From NCBI RefSeq assembly GCF_005049235.1, contig NZ_SUMD01000003.1:496001-560000 (forward strand): DNA of 64,000 bases, read 5' to 3'. Under the pieces are notes generated by a model. The model did no database searches. It worked only from the letters and a program-made list of their open reading frames with translations, and was not told the DNA's origin. Below are positions 56,768-64,000 of the stretch, in pieces. Both the position numbers and the translations under genes were made by a program. The stretch is from Rhodococcus oryzae (GTDB lineage: Bacteria > Actinomycetota > Actinomycetes > Mycobacteriales > Mycobacteriaceae). Within the stretch, counting starts at the first letter, position 1, and every line of letters begins with the position of its first letter.

Positions 56768-57927
56768 CCGATTACCTCTCCTCCGGATCGCTGCCCGACG
56801 AGTACCAGCAGCTCGCGAAGGTGGTCCGCGACTTCGCACAGACCGTCGTCGCGCCGGTCGCCGCCGAGCACGACGCGAACCACACCTTCCCGTACGAGGT
56901 CGTCGCGGGAATGGCCGAGCTGGGCCTGTTCGGCCTGCCGTTCTCCGAGGAGTACGGCGGACAGGGCGGCGACTACTTCGCGCTGTGCCTCGCCCTCGAG
57001 GAGCTCGGCAAGGTCGACCAGTCCGTGGCCATCACCCTGGAAGCGGGCGTCTCGCTCGGCGCGATGCCGATCTACCGCTTCGGAAACGAGGCGCAGAAGC
57101 AGGAGTGGCTGCCGCAGCTCACGAGCGGCAAGGCGCTGGCCGCGTTCGGCCTCACCGAGCCGGGAGCGGGCAGCGACGCGGGCGGCACCAGGACCACCGC
57201 GAAGGAAGACGGCGGCGACTGGATCATCAACGGCAACAAGCAGTTCATCACCAACTCCGGCACCGACATCACCCGCCTGGTCACCGTCACCGCGGTCACC
57301 GGTGAGAAGGAGAACGGAAAGAAGGAGATCTCCACCATCCTGGTGCCGACCTCCACTCCCGGATTCACCGCGGAGCCGGCGTACAACAAGGTCGGCTGGA
57401 ACGCCTCCGACACCCACCCGCTGACCTTCCAGGATGTCCGGGTGCCGCAAGAGAACCTGCTGGGCGAGCGCGGGCGTGGCTACGCGAACTTCCTGCGCAT
57501 CCTCGACGAGGGCCGGATCGCGATCGCGGCGCTGAGCGTCGGTGCGGCGCAGGGCTGCGTGGACGAGTCGGTCAAGTACGCCAAGGAGCGCGAGGCGTTC
57601 GGCAAGCCGATCGGCGCCAACCAGGCCATCGCCTTCAAGATCGCGCGGATGGAGGTGCGCGCGCACGTCGCCCGCACCGCGTACTACGACGCGGCCGCAC
57701 TCATGCTGGCGGGCAAGCCCTTCAAGAAGCAGGCCTCCATCGCCAAGCTGGTCGCCAGCGAGGCCGCGATGGACAACGCCCGCGACGCCACCCAGATCTT
57801 CGGCGGCTACGGCTTCATGAACGAGTACCCGGTCGCCCGGCACTACCGGGACAGCAAGATCCTCGAGATCGGTGAGGGCACCACCGAGGTGCAGCTGATG
57901 CTGATCGCACGCGAGGCCGGGCTGTGA
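56764..57927 (+). CDS. acyl-CoA dehydrogenase, FadE19-like (isovaleryl-CoA type)
   Basis: A 387 aa acyl-CoA dehydrogenase with the three usual domains. The FAD/substrate motifs [14 protein letters not shown] and NGNKQFITN are present, and the catalytic Glu region near the C-terminus is IGEGTTEVQ (E371). In this operon the expected reaction is isovaleryl-CoA (from leucine) to 3-methylcrotonyl-CoA, the substrate of AccA1/AccD1. Other branched acyl-CoAs, such as isobutyryl or 2-methylbutyryl, are possible. ATGA overlap with accA1; the MaoC gene starts at a GTG overlapping its stop. Confidence 0.92.
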
Positions 57928-58439
57928 CCGGGGCGAGCGAAGCGACGGGGGATGTGACAGCACCGGACCGCAAGAGGGTCGTCCAGCGCGGACTCTGGTT
58001 CGAGGAGTTCGAGACCGACGTCGTCTACGAGCACCGCCCCGGTCGCACCGTCACCGAGGCGGACAACGTCCTGTTCACCACGCTGACGATGAACACCCAG
58101 GCGCTGCACCTGGACGCCGCGTTCAGCGAGCAGTTGCCGCCGTTCAACCAGCGGCTGGTGAACTCGATGTTCACGCTGTCCACCCTGGTCGGCCTGTCGG
58201 TTGCTCAGCTCACCCAGGGGACGATCGTCGCGAACCTCGGGTTCTCCGAGATCTCCTTCCCCAAGCCGCTCTTCCACGGCGACACCATGTACGCCGAGAC
58301 GGTGATCACCGACAAGCGGGAGTCGAAGAGCAGGCCGGGCGAGGGCATCATCACCCTGGCGCACACCGCGCGGAATCAGCACGGCGATGTGGTGGCGACG
58401 GCGGTGCGCAAGACGCTGGTCAGGAAGAGGCCGTCATGA
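57924..58439 (+). CDS. MaoC family (R)-hydratase, Rv2499c-like
   Basis: A 171 aa hot-dog-fold protein. HRPGRTVTEADNVLFTTLTMNTQALHLD carries the MaoC hydratase motif, split here, with the active Asp/His pair. In the leucine route it would hydrate 3-methylglutaconyl-CoA to (R)-3-hydroxy-3-methylglutaryl-CoA. The first 15 residues are encoded by a GCGAGCGAAGCGAC-type stretch, unlike the rest and lacking homologous character, so translation may in fact begin further in. GTG start overlaps FadE19, and the stop overlaps the lyase gene. Confidence 0.87.
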   Translation: MTGASEATGDVTAPDRKRVVQRGLWFEEFETDVVYEHRPGRTVTEADNVLFTTLTMNTQALHLDAAFSEQLPPFNQRLVNSMFTLSTLVGLSVAQLTQGTIVANLGFSEISFPKPLFHGDTMYAETVITDKRESKSRPGEGIITLAHTARNQHGDVVATAVRKTLVRKRPS

Positions 58440-59272
58440 CGGCGAATTCCGGTCACTCCTCGGGGTGGGCACCGCCCGGCCCGGCCTGGCTCTTCTGCCC
58501 GGCGGATCGGCCGGAGCGCTACGCGAAGGCCGCGGCCGCCGCGGACGTCGTCATCCTCGACCTCGAGGACGGGGTCGCCCCGGCGGACAAGGCGGCCGCC
58601 CGTCGCGCGCTGATCGACACCCCGCTCGACCCCGAGCGCACCGTGGTGCGGATCAACGCGGCGGGCACCGAGGACCAGGCGCTCGACCTGGAGGCGCTGC
58701 TGCAGACCCGCTATCCGCGGGTGATGCTGCCCAAGTGCGAGTCGGCGGAACAGGTGCGCTCACTCGCCCCGCGCGAGGTGATCGCCCTGATCGAGTCCCC
58801 GCTCGGCGCCCTGACGGTTGCCGAGTCCGCACAGGTCGCGAACGCGATCGGGGTGATGTGGGGCGCGGAGGACCTGGTCGCGGCGCTCGGCGGGAACGCC
58901 AGCCGCCACACCGACGGCTCCTATCGCGATGTGGCAAGGCACGTGCGCTCCGGCTCACTGCTGGCTGCCAAGGCGCACGGCCGGTTCGCGCTGGACTCGG
59001 TCTACCTCGACATCAAGGACCTGGACGGTCTGCGCACGGAGTCCCTGGACGCGGTCGCGGTCGGGTTCGACGCCAAGGTGGCCATCCATCCGAGTCAGGT
59101 CGCCGTGATCCGGGCCGCCTACGAACCCAGCGCGGAGGATCTCGCCTGGGCGCGCAGGGTGCTCGCCGCGGTGTCCGAGGAGCGCGGGGTCTTCGCCTTC
59201 GAGGGGAAGATGGTGGACGCGCCGGTGCTTCGGCACGCGGAGGCGATCGTCCGCCGGAGTGAATCGTTGTGA
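58436..59272 (+). CDS. CitE-like beta-hydroxyacyl-CoA lyase, Rv2498c-like
   Basis: A 278 aa HpcH/HpaI/CitE-type TIM-barrel lyase. [15 protein letters not shown] has the metal-site region, LIESPLGAL and [13 protein letters not shown] follow, and [11 protein letters not shown] lies near the C-terminus. The mycobacterial homologue Rv2498c has been reported as a bifunctional lyase for itaconate dissimilation ((S)-citramalyl-CoA) and leucine catabolism ((R)-HMG-CoA). In this operon it would split HMG-CoA to acetyl-CoA and acetoacetate. It overlaps MaoC by 4 bases. Confidence 0.9.
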   Translation: MTANSGHSSGWAPPGPAWLFCPADRPERYAKAAAAADVVILDLEDGVAPADKAAARRALIDTPLDPERTVVRINAAGTEDQALDLEALLQTRYPRVMLPKCESAEQVRSLAPREVIALIESPLGALTVAESAQVANAIGVMWGAEDLVAALGGNASRHTDGSYRDVARHVRSGSLLAAKAHGRFALDSVYLDIKDLDGLRTESLDAVAVGFDAKVAIHPSQVAVIRAAYEPSAEDLAWARRVLAAVSEERGVFAFEGKMVDAPVLRHAEAIVRRSESL

Positions 59273-59331
59273 ACAGTTCAGTCGCCGAGAAATCCGAAGG
59301 TGCTGAGAAATGTGAAGGGAACAGCAAGCTG

Positions 59332-60528
59332 ATGTCCGAGTCCACTGTCATCGTCGCCGGAGCCCGTACCCCGATGGGTCGGCTCCTCGGTTCGCTAAAG
59401 GGCTTCTCCGGGTCCGATCTCGGTGGCATCGCCATCAAGGGCGCGCTGGAGAAGGCGGGCGTCGCGCCCGAGAGTGTCGAGTACGTGATCATGGGCCAGG
59501 TGCTGACCGCGGGCGCCGGTCAGATGCCCGCGCGCCAGGCGGCCGTGGCCGCGGGCATCCCGATGGACGTGCCCGCCCTGTCGATCAACAAGGTGTGTCT
59601 CTCTGGCGTCGACGCGATCGCGCTGGCCGACCAGCTGATCCGCGCGGGCGAGTTCGACATCGTGGTCGCCGGTGGCCAGGAGTCGATGAGCCGCGCACCG
59701 CACATGCTGGAGAAGAGCCGTGAGGGCTTCAAGTACGGCGACGTGACCATGCGTGACCACATGGCCTACGACGGCCTGCACGACATCTTCACCGACCAGG
59801 CGATGGGGCTGCTGACCGAGCAGGTCAACCAGCAGGAAGCCACCCACATCACCCGTGAGGAGCAGGACGCGTTCGCGGCGGCCTCGCACCAGAACGCCGC
59901 GCGCGCCTGGAAGAACGGCCTGTTCGACAACGAGGTCGTGCCGGTGGAGATCCCGCAGCGCAAGGGCGATCCGATCGTCTTCGCCGAGGACGAGGGCATC
60001 CGCGCCGACACGACCGTCGAGTCGCTGGGCACGCTGCGCCCGGCCTTCAGCAAGGACGGCACCATCACCGCGGGCTCGGCCTCGCCGATCTCCGACGGCG
60101 CCGCCGCCGTGGTCGTGATGAGTAAGACCAAGGCGCAGGAGCTGGGCCTGAGTTGGATCGCCGAGATCGGCGCGCACGGCGTCGTCGCAGGCCCCGACTC
60201 CACCCTGCAGTCGCAGCCCGCGCGCGCGATCGCCAAGGCCTGCGCGAAGGAGGGCATCGCCCCGACCGATCTCGACCTCGTCGAGATCAACGAGGCCTTC
60301 GCGGCCGTCGGCATCGCGTCCACGCGCGAGCTCGGCCTCGACCCGGCCAAGGTCAACGTGAACGGCGGCGCGATCGCCGTCGGACATCCGCTCGGCATGT
60401 CCGGCGCGCGGATCGCCCTGCACCTGGCGCTGGAACTGGAGCGCCGCGGCGGTGGCGTCGGCGCGGCCGCGCTGTGCGGCGGCGGCGGTCAGGGTGATGC
60501 GCTGATCATCCGGGTCCCCAAGAAGTGA
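59332..60528 (+). CDS. acetyl-CoA acetyltransferase (thiolase)
   Basis: About 398 aa from ATG 59332. Catalytic Cys is in [11 protein letters not shown], the His region is [17 protein letters not shown] and the second Cys is in CGGGGQGDA, all intact. It converts acetoacetyl-CoA to two acetyl-CoA. A GTG at 59269 overlapping the lyase stop would add 21 poorly conserved residues ([13 protein letters not shown]); the ATG is preferred, with GAAGGGA upstream, but coupling makes the GTG possible. It overlaps the CMD gene by 4 bases. Confidence 0.92.
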   Translation: MSESTVIVAGARTPMGRLLGSLKGFSGSDLGGIAIKGALEKAGVAPESVEYVIMGQVLTAGAGQMPARQAAVAAGIPMDVPALSINKVCLSGVDAIALADQLIRAGEFDIVVAGGQESMSRAPHMLEKSREGFKYGDVTMRDHMAYDGLHDIFTDQAMGLLTEQVNQQEATHITREEQDAFAAASHQNAARAWKNGLFDNEVVPVEIPQRKGDPIVFAEDEGIRADTTVESLGTLRPAFSKDGTITAGSASPISDGAAAVVVMSKTKAQELGLSWIAEIGAHGVVAGPDSTLQSQPARAIAKACAKEGIAPTDLDLVEINEAFAAVGIASTRELGLDPAKVNVNGGAIAVGHPLGMSGARIALHLALELERRGGGVGAAALCGGGGQGDALIIRVPKK

Positions 60529-60935
60529 CAGGCCAGGACGAAGGCGACAGCCGGTTCGACGCCGGCCTCGCCGTCCGGCGTGAGGTGATGGGCGACGACT
60601 TCGTCGACCGCGCGCTGACCCGCGACCTCGGCACCGACAGCGAGGCGATCCAGCGGCACATCACCGAGACGGTGTGGGGTTCGGTCTGGACCCGCGACGG
60701 CCTGAGCCGGCGGGACCGCAGCCTGCTGAACCTGGGCATGCTGACGGCGCTGCGCGCGGAATCGGAGCTGCGCGGGCACGTCCGCGGGGCACTCCGGAAC
60801 GGCCTGAGCCGCGAGGAGATCACCGAGGCGATCATCCACACCAGCGGGTACTGCGGCGCGCCGGCCGCGCTCGCCGCGATGCGCGTGGTGCAGGAGGTCC
60901 TCACCGAGGACCTCGGGCCGAAACAGACTGACTGA
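60525..60935 (+). CDS. carboxymuconolactone decarboxylase family protein
   Basis: A 136 aa helical CMD-domain protein similar in layout to 4-carboxymuconolactone decarboxylase (PcaC). [30 protein letters not shown] is the conserved block, split across helices, and [15 protein letters not shown] follows. GTG start overlapping the thiolase stop (GTGA). A decarboxylase of protocatechuate metabolism is not expected here; no pca genes are nearby. It may bind or process an intermediate of the operon. Its presence in the middle of a leucine-type operon is unexplained. Confidence 0.85.
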   Translation: MTGQDEGDSRFDAGLAVRREVMGDDFVDRALTRDLGTDSEAIQRHITETVWGSVWTRDGLSRRDRSLLNLGMLTALRAESELRGHVRGALRNGLSREEITEAIIHTSGYCGAPAALAAMRVVQEVLTEDLGPKQTD

Positions 60936-60950
60936 GAGAGGACGAACCGC

Positions 60951-62909
60951 ATGGAATCGCTTCAGCCGCAGTGGGAACCGACACGCGATGACGTGCGGAA
61001 CGCCCGGATCACCGATTTCGCCTCATGGGTCGAGCGGGAGTACTCGGTGTCCGTGCCCGACTATCACTCGCTGTGGCGATGGTCGGTCGAGCATCTCGAC
61101 GATTTCTGGCGGTCGGTCTGGGACTACTTCGGGCTCAGGTCCGCGACGCCGGTCGGCGAGGTGCTCGCCAAGGACCGGATGCCCGGTGCGGTGTGGTTCC
61201 CCGGGGTCCGGCTCAACTACGTGGACCGGGTGCTGCGCAACGAGCGCTCGGACCGGCCCGCCATCGTCTACTCCGGTGAGACGGCCTCCGAGGACGTCAC
61301 CATGTCCTGGGCGGAGCTGCGCAGGCAGGCGGGTGCGCTCGCCGCGACCCTGCGGGCGAACGGCGTCGGCCCGGGCGACCGGGTGGTCGGCTACCTGCCG
61401 AACATCCCGGAGACCGTCGTGGCCTTCCTCGCGACGGCGAGCCTCGGCGCGATCTGGGCGGCCTGCGGCCAGGACTACTCGGCCCCCGCCGCCTTGGACC
61501 GGCTGGGCCAGCTCGAACCGTCGGTGCTGATCACCGCGGACGGCTACCGCTTCGGCGGCAAGCAGCACGACCGTAGCGACGCGATCGCGGAACTGCGGGC
61601 CGGGATGCCGAGCCTGACGACGACCGTGCTGGTGCGTCGGCTCGGTGCGGACGCCGGCTCCGAGTCCGGTGAGCCCGAAGGCGTCGTGTCCTGGGCGGCC
61701 GCGACCGCGGGCGAGGCGCCGCTCGAACCGGTGGACGTCGACTTCGACCATCCGCTCTGGGTGGTGTTCTCCTCGGGCACCACCGGCCTGCCGAAGGGGA
61801 TCGTGCACGGGCACGGCGGCGTGCTCCTCGAACACCTGAAATCGGTTGCCCTGCAGATGGACATCGGGCCCGAGGACACCTTCTTCTGGTACACCAGCCC
61901 GAGCTGGATGATGTGGAACTTCCAGATCGCCGGACTGCTGGTCGGTGCCACCATCGTCTGTTTCGACGGCAACCCCGGGTACCCGGACGTCGATTCGCTG
62001 TGGGCGCTCACCGCGCGGCACCGGGCCACCGTGCTCGGCACCAGTCCGGGCTACGTGCTCGCCTGCGCGAAGGCGGGCGTGGTCCCGCGCCGCGACCACG
62101 ACCTGAGTGCGCTGCGCACGGTGGGGATCACCGGATCGACACTGCCGGCGTCCTCCTCGCTCTGGATCGCCGAGAACGTCGGTGTGCCAGTGGCTTCCAT
62201 CACCGGTGGCACGGACGTGGTCTCCGCCTTCATCGGTGGCGCGCGCACCGTCCCGGTCTGGCCGGGCGAACTGTCTGCGCCCTTCCTCGGGGTCGCACTC
62301 GAGGCCTACGACGAGGGCGGCGTGCCCATCCGTGGTGATGTGGGGGAACTGGTCATCACCAAGCCGATGCCGTCCATGCCGATCCGATTCTGGAACGACC
62401 CCGACGGAAAGCGTTACCACGACGCGTACTTCGACGACTTCCCCGGAGTGTGGCGGCACGGCGACTGGATCACCATCACCGAACGGGGCAGCGTGCTGAT
62501 GCACGGCCGCTCGGACTCGACGCTCAACCGCAACGGGATCCGGATGGGCAGTGCGGACATCTACCAGGCCGTCGAACGCCTGCCGGAGATCGCCGAGGCG
62601 CTCGTCATCGGGGCCGAGCAACCGGACGGCGGATATTGGATGCCGCTGTTCGTTGTGCTCGCGGACGGGGCGGTGCTCGACGGCGCGCTCGAGGACCGGA
62701 TCAAGTCGACGATCCGCGAGCAGGCATCCCCGCGGCATGTGCCGGACGAGATCATCGCGGCGCCCGGTGTCCCGCACACCCGCACAGGAAAGAAGCTGGA
62801 GGTGCCGATCAAGCGGATGTTCCAGGGCGCCGACGCGGACCGAATCCTCGATCGGAGCGCGATCGACGACCCCGAGCTCATCGACTGGTATCTCCAGCAG
62901 AGGCGCTGA
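60951..62909 (+). CDS. acetoacetate-CoA ligase (acetoacetyl-CoA synthetase)
   Basis: A 652 aa ANL ligase of the acetoacetyl-CoA synthetase family, which is longer than ordinary acyl-CoA ligases. Motifs include the P-loop FSSGTTGLPKGIVHGHGG, SITGGTDVVSAFIG and HTRTGKKLEVPIKRMFQG with the catalytic Lys at the end. It makes acetoacetyl-CoA from acetoacetate and ATP. It lies 15 bases after the CMD gene. With the preceding thiolase it completes leucine breakdown to acetyl-CoA without a CoA transferase. Confidence 0.92.
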   Translation: MESLQPQWEPTRDDVRNARITDFASWVEREYSVSVPDYHSLWRWSVEHLDDFWRSVWDYFGLRSATPVGEVLAKDRMPGAVWFPGVRLNYVDRVLRNERSDRPAIVYSGETASEDVTMSWAELRRQAGALAATLRANGVGPGDRVVGYLPNIPETVVAFLATASLGAIWAACGQDYSAPAALDRLGQLEPSVLITADGYRFGGKQHDRSDAIAELRAGMPSLTTTVLVRRLGADAGSESGEPEGVVSWAAATAGEAPLEPVDVDFDHPLWVVFSSGTTGLPKGIVHGHGGVLLEHLKSVALQMDIGPEDTFFWYTSPSWMMWNFQIAGLLVGATIVCFDGNPGYPDVDSLWALTARHRATVLGTSPGYVLACAKAGVVPRRDHDLSALRTVGITGSTLPASSSLWIAENVGVPVASITGGTDVVSAFIGGARTVPVWPGELSAPFLGVALEAYDEGGVPIRGDVGELVITKPMPSMPIRFWNDPDGKRYHDAYFDDFPGVWRHGDWITITERGSVLMHGRSDSTLNRNGIRMGSADIYQAVERLPEIAEALVIGAEQPDGGYWMPLFVVLADGAVLDGALEDRIKSTIREQASPRHVPDEIIAAPGVPHTRTGKKLEVPIKRMFQGADADRILDRSAIDDPELIDWYLQQRR

Positions 62910-62953
62910 CCTGGGCGGGAGATAATTGCGTCTCATCATGTAACTAAATTTTT

Positions 62954-62964
62954 GTGAAGTTCAC
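62954..62964. promoter_or_regulatory. palindrome in the promoter of the substrate-binding lipoprotein
   Basis: GTGAAGTTCAC is an 11-bp perfect palindrome within an AT-rich stretch (62938-62980) of an otherwise GC-rich 204-base intergenic region. It lies 150 bases before the lipoprotein start. It is a likely operator next to the promoter; no regulator is adjacent. Nothing else recognisable is seen in the intergenic region. Confidence 0.45.
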
Positions 62965-63113
62965 CATATTTTGCATCGCGTTCCCATACGCTGCAGCCAA
63001 GGCGGGCGGCAGCGGGGTTTCGCGACCGAGAGCGAGCGGGTAACCGCAGCTCAACGGGGTGGATCCGGCGCTGGCGTCCGAGATGGAAGCTGCCCACATG
63101 CAAAGGACGCGCC

Positions 63114-64000
63114 GTGAACTTCAAGAGAATCGCCCCCGCGATCGCCGCTCTCGCGACCGCCAGCCTGGTCGCCGCGGGCTGTAGCAGCGACGGCGGCGCA
63201 GACGCGGCCGACAACGCCGCGACCGGTGATCCGATCAAGGTCGGTCAGATCGTGCCCATCGAGGCGCCTGGCCTCGGATCCGCCACGTACGCCGCGAGCA
63301 CTGTCGCGTCGGTCGACGCATTCAACGAGCGTGGCGGCGTGAACGGACGCCCGCTCGAGCTGCTGCAGTGCGACTCCATGGGCGATCCGAACAAGGAGGT
63401 CGACTGCGCGAACAAGATGGTCTCCGAGGGGGCAGTCGCGACCCTCGCTGACTTCACGCCTGCCTCGTCCGAGGCGACGTCGAAGATCCTGTTCGACGCC
63501 GGCATCGCCCGAGTCGGGCTGAACCCGGTGAACATGTCGGAGTTCATCGCCACAAATATCTACACCCCGTTCTCCGGCTCGCTGCTCAACCTGTACGGGA
63601 TGATCGACATCCTGGTCGCGCAGGGTAAGACCAAGCTCTCCCTGATGCGCCCCGACCTCCCGGTCACCGCGCAGCTGGTCGGGCTGCTGACCCCGGCGGT
63701 ACAGGCGAAGGGCGCCGAGATCGTCAACGACGTCGCGGTTGGCGCAGGCGCGACCGACTACACCCAGTTCATCGCCGCGGCCGAGCGCAATGACGCACAG
63801 GGCGTGATCATGGCGCTCGGCGCGTCCGACGCCAACCCGATCGCCCAGGCATTCGAGCAGCTCGGGTCGAAGCTGACCTTCGCGCTGGGGACGGCGGGCT
63901 TCACCCAGGCCGACCTGCAGGACCTCGGCACCTTCGCCACGACCTCGACGTACACCAGCCCGACCCCCGCGCCCTCGTCGAGCACCGAGGACTTCCCCGG
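63114..64000 (+). CDS. ABC transporter substrate-binding lipoprotein, partial
   Basis: The frame runs off the window end (295 codons visible). GTG start with AAAGGA 6 bases upstream. A lipoprotein signal peptide of about 22 residues ends in LVAAGC. The mature part begins IKVGQIVPIEAPGLGSATYA and contains NERGGVNGRPLELLQCDS, the layout of periplasmic-binding type-1 proteins of the LivJ/branched-chain amino acid group. Given the leucine-type operon before it, a branched-chain amino acid or aliphatic-compound importer is plausible but not proven. Permease and ATPase genes would lie beyond the window. Confidence 0.87.
   Translation, partial: MNFKRIAPAIAALATASLVAAGCSSDGGADAADNAATGDPIKVGQIVPIEAPGLGSATYAASTVASVDAFNERGGVNGRPLELLQCDSMGDPNKEVDCANKMVSEGAVATLADFTPASSEATSKILFDAGIARVGLNPVNMSEFIATNIYTPFSGSLLNLYGMIDILVAQGKTKLSLMRPDLPVTAQLVGLLTPAVQAKGAEIVNDVAVGAGATDYTQFIAAAERNDAQGVIMALGASDANPIAQAFEQLGSKLTFALGTAGFTQADLQDLGTFATTSTYTSPTPAPSSSTEDFP

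Overview
The window is very GC-rich, densely coded chromosomal DNA from a mycolic-acid actinomycete, most likely Rhodococcus, Nocardia or a close relative. The evidence is the mycofactocin locus, a KshB-type ketosteroid hydroxylase reductase, KstR-like operators, an Mce-associated protein and the AccA1/AccD1/FadE19 leucine operon. I see no rRNA, tRNA, CRISPR array, prophage or insertion sequence. No gene-free stretch exceeds 300 bases. It reads as a catabolic neighbourhood for alcohols, steroids, ethanolamine, a beta-keto acid and branched-chain acyl-CoAs.

1-9.3 kb: the end of an Mce-associated protein, two SDRs, a flavin reductase / DUF35 / thiolase-like trio behind a KstR-like box, an alpha/beta hydrolase divergent from a MarR regulator, a glutamate-racemase-like gene, a TetR regulator, an SPW membrane protein and an AlkD-type DNA glycosylase.

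9.3-26.6 kb: KshB with a perfect KstR box, then the mycofactocin locus. The order is mftR (minus strand), mftA-B-C-D, two tandem FadH/OYE flavoenzymes of about 650 aa, a two-gene minus-strand insertion (histidine phosphatase and an unknown protein), then mftE-F-G. A GAF/winged-helix regulator, an acetaldehyde-type dehydrogenase and DUF779 follow. Mycofactocin is a ribosomally made redox cofactor. Its client, an NDMA-dependent alcohol dehydrogenase, lies 28 kb downstream of mftG.

26.7-31.8 kb: ethanolamine permease, EutB, EutC and a secreted HAD phosphatase. Ethanolamine would become acetaldehyde and ammonia in the cytosol. The acetaldehyde dehydrogenase immediately upstream can finish the route, and no microcompartment genes are present.

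31.8-42.8 kb: an AraC regulator sits between a leftward pair (CMD-like protein, MFS transporter) and a rightward run (quinone oxidoreductase, TauD/TfdA dioxygenase, BKACE beta-keto acid cleavage enzyme, small hydrolase, ScoA/ScoB, acyl-CoA ligase, alpha/beta hydrolase). Repeated TGTCCCG elements flank the regulator on both sides, suggesting one regulon for an unidentified substrate. This is the best candidate for an undescribed pathway.

42.8-52.3 kb: an acidic winged-helix protein, an MHS-type transporter, a FadD35-like ligase, a degenerate sigma-54-type GAF/Fis activator, an aldehyde dehydrogenase, the NDMA-dependent alcohol dehydrogenase and two small membrane proteins.

52.4-64 kb: a TetR regulator divergent from an operon (AccD1, AccA1, FadE19, MaoC, CitE-like lyase, thiolase, CMD protein, acetoacetyl-CoA synthetase). 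On paper this takes isovaleryl-CoA all the way to acetyl-CoA. A truncated substrate-binding lipoprotein ends the window.
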